Source of the DNA: Halobacteriales archaeon QH_10_65_19
GTDB taxonomy: Archaea > Halobacteriota > Halobacteria > Halobacteriales > Haloarculaceae
NCBI GenBank assembly: GCA_003022085.1
Contig: PXQK01000042.1
Coordinates: 1-15,848 of the forward strand
Reading direction: 5' to 3'
DNA length: 15,848 nt
Shown here: positions 1-5,493 of the stretch, piece by piece
Position numbering within the stretch: position 1 is the stretch's first letter
Layout of the letters: each line of letters begins with the position of its first letter
Translations under genes and position numbers: made by a program
Notes under the pieces: generated by a model
What the model saw: the letters and a program-made list of their open reading frames with translations, nothing else
What the model was told of the DNA's origin: nothing
The model's database searches: none

Positions 1-981
1 GACCCGCGTCACGAGGTCATCAAGCGCGTCCACGGGCAGGTCCCCGAGCGTCTCCGTTGCGGCCCGGAAGGGCCGCGGGCCCGAGTTGACGCTACCGACC
101 ATCGCCTTGTTCTCCATCACGAACTCCCGGTGGAAGCGCCCGCCGTCGACCTCGAACTCCCAGGGCTCCGGGAGACCCAGAAGCGCCGCGACGCCGTTTG
201 GCGCCAGCGCGTATAGGCTCGTGGTGGCGTGTTTCGCGTACCCCGTCGCCTCGTAGACCAGGTCGACGGGCTCGTACACCTCGGGGATCTTCTCGACCGG
301 CGTCTCCCGGGAGTCGACGTACGTGCCGCCACGGTCCTCGATGAACGCGATCGTCGGGTCCGGGCGGTCCCGCCGCCCGAGACAGTAGACGTCCATCTCC
401 GCCGTGAGCATCGTAACGGTGAGCAGGCCGAGCGACCCGTTGCCCAGCACCAGCGCGGTCTCGGGCTCCCACTCGAACGTCGACCGGGACGCGCGGGCCA
501 GCTCCAGGGCCTTCTCCGTGATGCTGATCGGCTCGACCAGAAACCCCAGCGGCACCAGCTCCGCAGGGATCCCAACCAGGAACCGCTCCTCGCTGACGAA
601 GTACTCGCTCATGAAGCCGTGGGCGCCGTCGATACCGCGTTCGGCGGTCTCCCCCGGCGGCGCCATATCCGCCTCGCCGCGCTCGAAGTAACCGTTCTCC
701 CCGTCTGCGGGCGGCCGCCGGACTGTCGGCACCACGACCTCACCCGCCTCGAAGCGGGTGTCGTTCGGGTCCTCGACGACGCCGACGGCCTCGTGCCCCA
801 GCACGAGGTACTCCTCGTCCTCGGGGAACCCACCGTGGTCCCCCTCGATCACCTCGTGATCGGTCCCGTCGACACCCACCCTGAGCGTCCGCACCAGCAC
901 CTCCTCCGAACCCGGCTCCGGCCGTGGCACGTCTAGCAACTCGGGCGCGCTCGCACCCGTCCGGATGCCGATGGCTTTCAT
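1..981 (-). CDS. gdh: Glucose 1-dehydrogenase (zinc-dependent MDR family), 3' end cut by window edge
   Basis: Oxidises D-glucose to gluconolactone/gluconate with NAD(P)+, the first step of the semi-phosphorylative Entner-Doudoroff pathway; cytoplasmic. I translated the minus strand from ATG 981-979; the frame stays open to base 1, giving 327 residues of a family of about 357, so roughly the last 30 are outside the window. Seen: RVGVDGTDHEV with D38, LGHEAVG with H63 and E64, and FLVEPISITEKAL with E150. These numbers coincide with the zinc and active-site residues known for Haloferax mediterranei GDH (Asp38, His63, Glu64, Glu150). The Rossmann glycine motif GNGSLG is at 180-185, and YCLGRRDRPDP follows at 199-209. 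An AT-rich TATA-like stretch about 25 nt upstream suggests a leaderless transcript. Gluconate dehydratase, the next enzyme of the pathway, lies about 0.6 kb away on the other strand. Confidence 0.96.
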   Translation of the reverse strand, partial: MKAIGIRTGASAPELLDVPRPEPGSEEVLVRTLRVGVDGTDHEVIEGDHGGFPEDEEYLVLGHEAVGVVEDPNDTRFEAGEVVVPTVRRPPADGENGYFERGEADMAPPGETAERGIDGAHGFMSEYFVSEERFLVGIPAELVPLGFLVEPISITEKALELARASRSTFEWEPETALVLGNGSLGLLTVTMLTAEMDVYCLGRRDRPDPTIAFIEDRGGTYVDSRETPVEKIPEVYEPVDLVYEATGYAKHATTSLYALAPNGVAALLGLPEPWEFEVDGGRFHREFVMENKAMVGSVNSGPRPFRAATETLGDLPVDALDDLVTRV

Positions 982-1009
982 ACCCTGGCTAGCGCTCCCG
1001 GAAGAAAAT

Positions 1010-1031
1010 ATTTACCGGTTATCGAGTAAAT
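1010..1031 (-). promoter_or_regulatory. gdh promoter with TrmB-like inverted repeat
   Basis: Perfect 6-bp arms ATTTAC (1010-1015) and GTAAAT (1026-1031) with a 10-bp spacer. Read on the minus strand it contains TTACTCGATA, a 10-mer also found in the gad operator. An AT-rich TATA candidate (minus-strand TAAATATTTT, about 1004-1013) overlaps one arm, so a bound regulator would interfere with TBP/TFB. The known haloarchaeal TrmB motif is TACT-N7/8-GAGTA; here the second half-site is degenerate (GGTA). The assignment to TrmB is inference. Confidence 0.6.
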
Positions 1032-1149
1032 ATAGTACGGGCGACACACTCCGGGCAGACACGGCCGACCGCCGGGTACCGTGCCATTCCGCCGGCTACG
1101 GCTACCGCCGGGGGAATACGCCGGAGTGACGGCCCTCGACCCTGGGGAG

Positions 1150-1359
1150 TCACTCGGTCGAACCGCCCTGCCAGTGGCTGGGGGCGATGCCGAGCACCCG
1201 CACCAGCAGCATGTACGCGAGACACACGACCGCGAGCACCAGGAGTTCGACCGGGAACGCGAGGCCGTCGGCGTTGCGCCGGACGATACCGAGCACGAGC
1301 CAGACGAGCACGAACATCGCGAGGTAGTGTGGCAGAACCTCGAGGATGCGCTCTCTCAT
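1150..1359 (-). CDS. Small conserved membrane protein, two transmembrane segments
   Basis: A 69-residue protein starting MRERILEVLPHY. Two hydrophobic helices are separated by a short polar loop: about residues 9-24 (HYLAMFVLVWLVLGIV) and 35-54 (AFPVELLVLAVVCLAYMLLV). It ends with a polar tail GIAPSHWQGGSTE. The start at 1359 is preferred over an in-frame GTG at 1383 because a TATA-like TACTATTT lies at 1389-1396 on the minus strand, which places transcription start near 1365. It resembles small haloarchaeal membrane proteins beginning with a similar LPHY segment. No function is known to me. It is transcribed towards gdh and away from gad. Confidence 0.72.
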   Translation of the reverse strand: MRERILEVLPHYLAMFVLVWLVLGIVRRNADGLAFPVELLVLAVVCLAYMLLVRVLGIAPSHWQGGSTE

Positions 1360-1506
1360 CCCGTGTGGAGCGTGGGCGGTCACCCACGAAATAGTACCGG
1401 CTCGGGTTGGGTGGCGACCGAGGCCCGCCCGAACGGCAGGTGCTCGCGTCGGATTTTACTTACCGTCTTTTTTCGCCATCAACGGCGGTCGTTTGCGGTT
1501 GCGGTG

Positions 1507-1520
1507 CGGTATCAGTACCG
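1507..1520. promoter_or_regulatory. Second inverted repeat upstream of gad
   Basis: CGGTA-TCAG-TACCG, perfect 5-bp arms, about 25-38 bp upstream of the TrmB-like operator and just upstream of the TATA candidate. Its position fits an activator site or TFB-contact region, but nothing in the sequence identifies the factor. Confidence 0.35.
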
Positions 1521-1544
1521 AACCTTTGTGAGGTGCTGATAATG

Positions 1545-1564
1545 CTTACTCGATAGCGAGTAAG
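1545..1564 (+). promoter_or_regulatory. gad operator, strong match to the TrmB consensus
   Basis: CTTACTCG-ATAG-CGAGTAAG: perfect 8-bp arms around a 4-bp centre. It contains TACT-CGATAGC-GAGTA, an exact TACT-N7-GAGTA, the motif known for the haloarchaeal sugar-responsive regulator TrmB. The likely TATA element is GATAATG at 1538-1544, directly before the site, so the operator would cover the transcription start. That is the geometry expected for repression when glucose is absent. The shared TTACTCGATA core with the gdh promoter supports co-regulation of the two Entner-Doudoroff genes. Confidence 0.72.
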
Positions 1565-1602
1565 TCAGAGGAACTATGAGGTTGCACGACGGAGCTTTTC
1601 CC

Positions 1603-2832
1603 ATGAGCAGGGATTACCGGGATCTGTACGATCCGAACGCGGAGTACACGATGCGATACCTCTCGGGCGAGGCGATGGGTCTGACGTCCTCGCGCGGGCC
1701 GCGGGACGTCGAGATCACGGACGTACAGACGACGATGGTCGACGGCAACTTCCCGTGGACGCTGGTACGGGTGTACACGGACGCGGGCGTAGTCGGCACC
1801 GGTGAGGCCTACTGGGGGGCAGGCGTCCCCGAACTGATCGAGCGGATGACGCCCTTCATCGTCGGGGAGAACCCGCTGGACATCGACCGCCTGTTCCAGC
1901 ACCTAGTCCAGAAGATGTCGGGGGAGGGATCCGTCGAGGGCGTCACCGTGACCGCGATCTCGGGCATCGAGGTGGCGCTGCACGACCTTGCGGGGAAGCT
2001 GCTGGAGGTGCCGGCCTACCAGCTGCTCGGCGGGAAGTACCGCGACGACGTCCGCGTGTACTGTGACTGTCACACCGAATCGGGGGCCGACCCCGTGGCC
2101 TGTGCCGACGAGGCCGAGCGCGTCGTCGAGGAGTTGGGGTACGACGCCCTGAAGTTCGACCTTGACGTCCCCTCGGGCTTCGAGAAAGACCGCGCGAACC
2201 GACACCTCCGGCCGGGCGAGATCCGCCACAAGGCCGAGATCGTCGAGTACGTGACCGAGCGCGTCAGGAACCGGGCAGACGTCGCCTTCGACTGCCACTG
2301 GTCGTTCGCCGGGAACTCCGCCGAGCGCCTTGCCGCAGCGATCGAGGAGTACGACGTCTGGTGGCTGGAGGATCCAGTCCCGCCGGAGAACCTCGACGTG
2401 CAGGCGAGGGTCACGAGATCGACGACGACGCCGATCGCGTCGGGCGAGAACCGCTACCGCGTCAGCGAGCACCGCCGGCTGATCGAGAACCAGGCGGTCG
2501 ACATCGTTGCCCCGGACATGCCGAAAGTCGGCGGGATGCGCGAGGTCCGGAAGATCGCCGACTTCGCCGACCAGTACTACGCACCGGTGGCGATGCACAA
2601 CGTCTCCTCGCCGGTGGCGACGATGGCGGGCGCCCACGTCGGGGCTGCGGTCCCCAACACACTCGCCATCGAGTTCCACAGCTACGAGCTCGACTGGTGG
2701 AGCGACCTTGTCGAGGAGACCGTGATCGAGGATGGTCACGTGACGATCCCCGAGGAGCCGGGGCTGGGTATCACGCTCGACATGGACGCTGTCGCGGAGC
2801 ACACGGTCGAGGGCGAGACCCTGTTCGACTGA
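1603..2832 (+). CDS. gad: D-gluconate dehydratase (enolase superfamily)
   Basis: Dehydrates D-gluconate to 2-keto-3-deoxygluconate, the second step of the semi-phosphorylative Entner-Doudoroff pathway. 409 residues from ATG 1603, beginning MSRDYRDLYDPNAEYTMR. An in-frame ATG at 1576 would add nine residues; 1603 is chosen because it has GGAG 8 nt upstream and fits the N-terminus I remember for haloarchaeal relatives. An N-terminal MR/MLE capping domain comes first, then the barrel: LKFDLD at about 183-188, metal-ligand acids D230 (FDCHW), E256 (WWLEDP) and E282 (SGENRY), and a D305/H332 pair (VAPDMPK, AMHNVSSP). All expected catalytic positions are present. The stop codon overlaps the first base of a repeat element, so the native C-terminus may have been altered by one or two residues. 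Confidence 0.94.
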   Translation: MSRDYRDLYDPNAEYTMRYLSGEAMGLTSSRGPRDVEITDVQTTMVDGNFPWTLVRVYTDAGVVGTGEAYWGAGVPELIERMTPFIVGENPLDIDRLFQHLVQKMSGEGSVEGVTVTAISGIEVALHDLAGKLLEVPAYQLLGGKYRDDVRVYCDCHTESGADPVACADEAERVVEELGYDALKFDLDVPSGFEKDRANRHLRPGEIRHKAEIVEYVTERVRNRADVAFDCHWSFAGNSAERLAAAIEEYDVWWLEDPVPPENLDVQARVTRSTTTPIASGENRYRVSEHRRLIENQAVDIVAPDMPKVGGMREVRKIADFADQYYAPVAMHNVSSPVATMAGAHVGAAVPNTLAIEFHSYELDWWSDLVEETVIEDGHVTIPEEPGLGITLDMDAVAEHTVEGETLFD

Positions 2833-2941
2833 TACGGTCGTATGTGACTCTGTGCCCTATAGAGTCACGCGTTGCGCGTTTCAGCCCGCGAAACTACCGA
2901 TATTGGGACCCGGTGTTGAAAATAATCGTGCACGACCGTAT
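2832..2941. mobile_element. MITE-like inverted-repeat element, copy 1 (short form)
   Basis: A 110-bp element bounded by ATACGGTCGT (2832-2841) and its reverse complement ACGACCGTAT (2932-2941). Internal features shared with copy 2 are GACTCT...AGAGTC, then GTTTCAGCCCGCGAAAC (GTTTC/GAAAC hairpin), then GGGACCCGGTG. It has no coding capacity for a transposase. The left end overlaps the gad stop codon (TGA-TACGG). The right end sits inside a minus-strand gene that it truncates. I see no target-site duplication. I do not recognise the parent element. Confidence 0.8.
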
Positions 2942-3055
2942 GAGCAGACCCTCGGCAACGATCGCTCCGAGAAATGTGAGGAGTGCCCAGCCGACCAGCG
3001 CGTTATTCCGGCGGTCGGCGAGGAGTTCCTCGGCGGGTTGGGAGGACATACTCAT
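2894..3055 (-). pseudogene. Small membrane-protein gene truncated by repeat copy 1
   Basis: Minus-strand frame from ATG 3055 (alternative 3049), 53 codons, stop TAG at 2896-2894. The first 38 residues look native: a polar stretch AEELLADRRNNALVGW followed by the start of a hydrophobic helix ALLTFLGAIVAEGLL. The remaining 15 (IRSCTIIFNTGSQYR) are read from inside the repeat element. The family I recall, with an N-terminal LLADRRxNALxGW-like segment, is longer and has more membrane helices, so the 3' part appears lost. The promoter is intact: AATTTAAT at 3080-3073 lies about 25 nt upstream, so a fused, shortened product could still be made. Confidence 0.66.
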
Positions 3056-3096
3056 ATGTGGATCACGTAGCGATTAAATTGTTTGACCGACGGTGT

Positions 3097-4029
3097 TTAC
3101 GCGACTGCGACATACGCGGCAGCGTACGCGGCCAGTGCCACGGTCACTGTCGCTAGTCCCGTCGACAGAACGGTGCGTCGCGTCCCGAGGCAACGGAGAT
3201 CCGACGCCGACAGGCTGGCCGAGCCACAGACGATACCGATCGCCAGGACGCTGAACACGAAGTGGTACGACACCGACAGCGTCGGCGGCGGGAGTGCAAC
3301 CACGGCTGCCGCATAGCCCGCGCCCAGCACGGCACGGCGGCGAACGTGCGTCCGTAACGGCTGGTCGCGTACTGTCAGGTAGACGAACAGCGCGAGCCAG
3401 ACCGTCGCCAGTTCGAGCGCGAACGCGCCCAGCAGGTGTAGCGTCGGGTCGGCTGACAGCGTCACCCGCGTCGGGAGCAGTTCGACGTCGAAGGGGTACA
3501 GCAACGTCGGCGCAGTGCCGGTAAACAGATCGCCGAACGGGTGTGTGAGAACGCCGACCAGTGCGGCAGCGAGGACGTACCGCGGCTCGATCCCGATCCG
3601 CCGCGCGCCGGCGGCGACGAGTGCACCTGCGGCGACGAACGACGCCACCACCCCAGTTTCGAGTGCGCCCACGAACGCGGCAGTCGCGACGACCATCCCG
3701 GTGAGGACAGCAACGCCGCCGAGGCGTGCAACGCCGCGATAGGCGATCAGTCCGAACGCCACTCCGGCGATGCCGGCAACCACCAGCGAGTGGCTCATAC
3801 CACGGTGGACGATGTTCCCCCTGTTCCAGAACGAATCGAGGAGGACACCCGGGTCGGTAGTTCCGGCAGTCGCCGGTCCGAGGAACGCGTAGCCTATGTC
3901 GGCGTCGGGGACGACCGCGAAGGCCCCGGCGGCGGCGCCGACCAGAAGCGCCCGCTCGGGCGCGAACCCGGACCGATGGGCGACCCAGGCTACAATGGCG
4001 AATGCGAGCGCCGCGTGGCCGACCATCAT
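3097..4029 (-). CDS. Membrane-bound metal-dependent hydrolase (DUF457/YdjM-like)
   Basis: A 310-residue multi-pass membrane protein. Polar metal-ligand motifs lie between hydrophobic helices: H5 (MVGHAALAF), D42 and D44 (VVPDADIGY), H75 and H80 (HRGMSHSL), H163 and D167 (LTHPFGDLFTG). This set is the signature of DUF457 'LexA-binding, inner membrane-bound putative hydrolases'; the substrate is unknown. The C-terminal half has about four further helices. Minus-strand TTAATA at 4059-4054 is 25-30 nt before ATG 4029, indicating a leaderless transcript; a second Met follows immediately at 4026. The gene stands alone between the truncated membrane-protein gene and a decayed region. Confidence 0.88.
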   Translation of the reverse strand: MMVGHAALAFAIVAWVAHRSGFAPERALLVGAAAGAFAVVPDADIGYAFLGPATAGTTDPGVLLDSFWNRGNIVHRGMSHSLVVAGIAGVAFGLIAYRGVARLGGVAVLTGMVVATAAFVGALETGVVASFVAAGALVAAGARRIGIEPRYVLAAALVGVLTHPFGDLFTGTAPTLLYPFDVELLPTRVTLSADPTLHLLGAFALELATVWLALFVYLTVRDQPLRTHVRRRAVLGAGYAAAVVALPPPTLSVSYHFVFSVLAIGIVCGSASLSASDLRCLGTRRTVLSTGLATVTVALAAYAAAYVAVA

Positions 4030-4031
4030 TT

Positions 4032-4045
4032 CACGTAACTACGTG
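4032..4045 (-). promoter_or_regulatory. Palindrome between TATA and start of the DUF457 gene
   Basis: CACGTA-AC-TACGTG, perfect 6-bp arms, located between the TATA candidate (4054-4059) and the ATG (4029). A protein bound here would cover the transcription start. The factor is unknown. Confidence 0.4.
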
Positions 4046-4107
4046 CCGACCGGTATTAAGCCGTGTGCGAGACCGGGTCACACGCTGCCTGGAACGATCT
4101 GTTCTCG

Positions 4108-4314
4108 TCGAAAAATCTCCACGCACTCACGTCCGACACGCAGACTACGTCGGCGCAACCCACTGCGGGGCCGGCTCGCTGTCGGTAGGGTACAGCCCCG
4201 ACCTGGTCCTCGCTGCCCGACAAAGTCGAGCGCGCGACGGGAATCGACCACTGGGGCGAACACCGCGAGGAACTCATCGGACGGCGGTACCGGCACCTCG
4301 CTGTTTATCCCTGA
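4108..4314 (+). pseudogene. Possible decayed gene remnant
   Basis: No intact gene fits here, but two plus-strand stretches in different frames look protein-like. One reads DYVGATHCGAG around 4144-4176, reminiscent of the GATHCGAGC motif of DUF4396 membrane proteins. The other is open from 4189 to TGA 4312-4314 and reads LPDKVERATGIDHWGEHRE then ELIGRRYRHLAVYP; a TAG at 4186-4188 closes it upstream. Neither has a convincing start. The second runs 10 bases into the convergent cupin gene. I read this as the remains of one or two genes, with low confidence. Confidence 0.28.
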
Positions 4315-4685
4315 ACTCCCTCGGGGACCCAGCGTGACTCACTCTCGGGTCCGCCGTCGGAGTCCTCCGGCGCACTCACGAGCACGAAGGAGCTTTCGCG
4401 GTCGCCGTTGCGGATCTGGCGCCTCGCAGCCGGCGGGATCCAGACCGCGTCGCCCCCCTCCATCGCCACGTCCTCCCCGTCGATCCGCACCGTCGCATCC
4501 CCGGAGATGAGGACGTACACCTCCTCGTGGCCGTCGTCCGTGTGGTCGTGTGGCTGGCCCTTCCAGCCCGGCTCACACCGGGCCATCGTGACGCCGACCT
4601 GGCGACAGTCCAGCGGCTCCCCCAGGAAGTGCATGGCGTCCGACACCTGCTCGACGTCGTCGGTGTTCACTTTGGTGTAACTCAT
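4305..4685 (-). CDS. Small single-domain cupin protein
   Basis: 126 residues from ATG 4685 (MSYTKVNTDDVEQV). Cupin motif 1 is visible as GQPHDHTDDGHEEVYVLISG with H46, H48 and E54/E55. Motif 2 reads GDAVWIPPAARRQIRNGD at about 78-95, where the usual metal-ligand histidine is replaced by Arg/Gln. The longer start at 4697 is unlikely: the TATA-like TTTTTTA (4717-4711) is only about 15 nt before it but 26-30 nt before 4685. Cupin_2 proteins bind a metal and act as small oxygenases, isomerases or sugar-binding domains; the substrate cannot be told. It is divergent from the dUTPase-like gene. Confidence 0.85.
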   Translation of the reverse strand: MSYTKVNTDDVEQVSDAMHFLGEPLDCRQVGVTMARCEPGWKGQPHDHTDDGHEEVYVLISGDATVRIDGEDVAMEGGDAVWIPPAARRQIRNGDRESSFVLVSAPEDSDGGPESESRWVPEGVQG

Positions 4686-4710
4686 TCGAACGGACATAGA
4701 ACGTACATCC

Positions 4711-4717
4711 TAAAAAA
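4711..4717 (-). promoter_or_regulatory. TATA box of the cupin gene
   Basis: Minus-strand TTTTTTA centred about 28 nt before ATG 4685, consistent with a leaderless or nearly leaderless transcript; it decides the start codon. Confidence 0.55.
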
Positions 4718-4721
4718 TGGC

Positions 4722-4736
4722 CGCCCCGACGGGGCG
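4722..4736. repeat. GC-rich inverted repeat between divergent promoters
   Basis: CGCCCC-GAC-GGGGCG, perfect 6-bp arms with a 3-nt loop, placed immediately upstream of the cupin TATA box and 40 bp before the TATA box of the divergent gene. It could be an operator for both promoters; there is no T-tract to support a terminator. Confidence 0.4.
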
Positions 4737-4775
4737 ATGCCCAAAATCGTCACAGCAGTCCGTACGACGTAGGCG

Positions 4776-4783
4776 TTTATTAA
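4776..4783 (+). promoter_or_regulatory. TATA box of the dUTPase-like gene
   Basis: TTTATTAA, centred about 29 nt before ATG 4809, which points to a leaderless transcript starting at or next to the ATG. Confidence 0.6.
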
Positions 4784-4808
4784 GAACGGGGACGATACAC
4801 CGACAGTG

Positions 4809-5237
4809 ATGGTGGATTACACCCAGTTCGTCGAGGGCATCGTCCACGAACCGACACAGACCGAGGGCCCGGGGTTCGACCTGACGGTCAGCGACGTATC
4901 CGTGGTGACGGCCCCGGGGCGCGTCGACTTCGGTGGCGGCGAACTCGAAGCGACAGAGACGGAGCCCCACGGCACGGAGAAACGCAACGCCGACGACGAC
5001 TACGGCTGGTGGCATCTCGACGCCGGCCAGTACCTCCTCGAGTACAACGAGTCGCTCGCGACCCGGGACATGTCGTTCACCCTCCAGACCCGCCAGGAGG
5101 TGCTCGTCCGCGGTGCGTCTCACCCGACCCTGCAGGTCACGTCGCTGCCGGCGGTTCCGCTTTCCGTAGGCGGCGACGGGATCAGGCTGAAGGAGAACGC
5201 CCGGGTATCGACGCTCGTCGCCGCAGAGCGCGCGTGA
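4809..5237 (+). CDS. dUTPase/dCTP-deaminase superfamily protein
   Basis: 142 residues from ATG 4809 (MVDYTQFVEGIVHEPTQ); an in-frame GTG at 4806 is less likely given the TATA spacing. It has the beta-rich pattern of the trimeric dUTPase/dCTP deaminase fold: a conserved GFDLTVSDVSVV segment early on, a central WWHLDAGQYLLEYNESLA strand pair, and the closing GGDGIRLKENARVSTLVA strand. Family members hydrolyse dUTP or deaminate dCTP to keep uracil out of DNA. I cannot see the full nucleotide-binding motifs of a canonical enzyme (the segment after the ARDMSF-like strand reads TLQTRQEVLVRGA, not a PRSS motif), so activity is uncertain. The stop codon overlaps the left end of repeat copy 2. Confidence 0.72.
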   Translation: MVDYTQFVEGIVHEPTQTEGPGFDLTVSDVSVVTAPGRVDFGGGELEATETEPHGTEKRNADDDYGWWHLDAGQYLLEYNESLATRDMSFTLQTRQEVLVRGASHPTLQVTSLPAVPLSVGGDGIRLKENARVSTLVAAERA

Positions 5238-5392
5238 TACGGTCGTGCGTGACTCTGTACCAGAGGGAGACTACGTCTCCCAGGCAGTCGGGCTTGGCCC
5301 GACGACGCTATAGAGTCGCGCATTGGGCGTTTCAGCCCGCGAAACCGCCGATAGTGGGACCCGGTGCCCAAAATACTCACGCACGACCGTAT
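5237..5392. mobile_element. MITE-like inverted-repeat element, copy 2 (long, highly structured form)
   Basis: 156 bp bounded by perfect 16-bp inverted repeats: ATACGGTCGTGCGTGA (5237-5252) and TCACGCACGACCGTAT (5377-5392). It aligns with copy 1 except for a 46-nt insertion (5262-5307) made of two perfect 7-bp hairpins with 3-nt loops: GGGAGAC-TAC-GTCTCCC (5265-5281) and GTCGGGC-TTG-GCCCGAC (5287-5303). The insertion sits in the loop of the stem GACTCT (5251-5256)/AGAGTC (5312-5317). A further hairpin GTTTC/GAAAC spans 5329-5345. The predicted single strand is a branched fold closed by the terminal repeats. No transposase is present. Confidence 0.85.
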
Positions 5393-5402
5393 CGGAGTAG
5401 AA

Positions 5403-5411
5403 AAGTTTATG
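5403..5411 (+). promoter_or_regulatory. Likely tfb promoter element
   Basis: AAGTTTATG, TATA-like, starting about 10 bp after the right end of repeat copy 2. Transcription start would be near 5435, giving a leader of about 60 nt that contains GGTTG...CAACC (a weak hairpin) and GGGGGAG about 7 nt before the ATG at 5494. Confidence 0.45.
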
Positions 5412-5493
5412 TCATCCGCCTCACAGCATGAACTGCGCACAGGTCGACTGACGGGAGGAGGGGTTGCCGTCCAGTCAACCGGGGGAGTAATCT

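Noticed and set aside
229..936. Plus-strand open frame of 235 codons at the left end
   Set aside because: It is opposite gdh, whose translation matches a known enzyme with all active-site residues in place.
1903..2802. Minus-strand open frame of 299 codons
   Set aside because: It is antisense to gluconate dehydratase and has no recognisable motif.
2826..2947. Target-site duplication around repeat copy 1 (and copy 2 at 5231-5398)
   Set aside because: Flanks on the two sides (CGACTG versus GAGCAG; GCGCGTG versus CGGAGT) do not match, so no duplication could be claimed.
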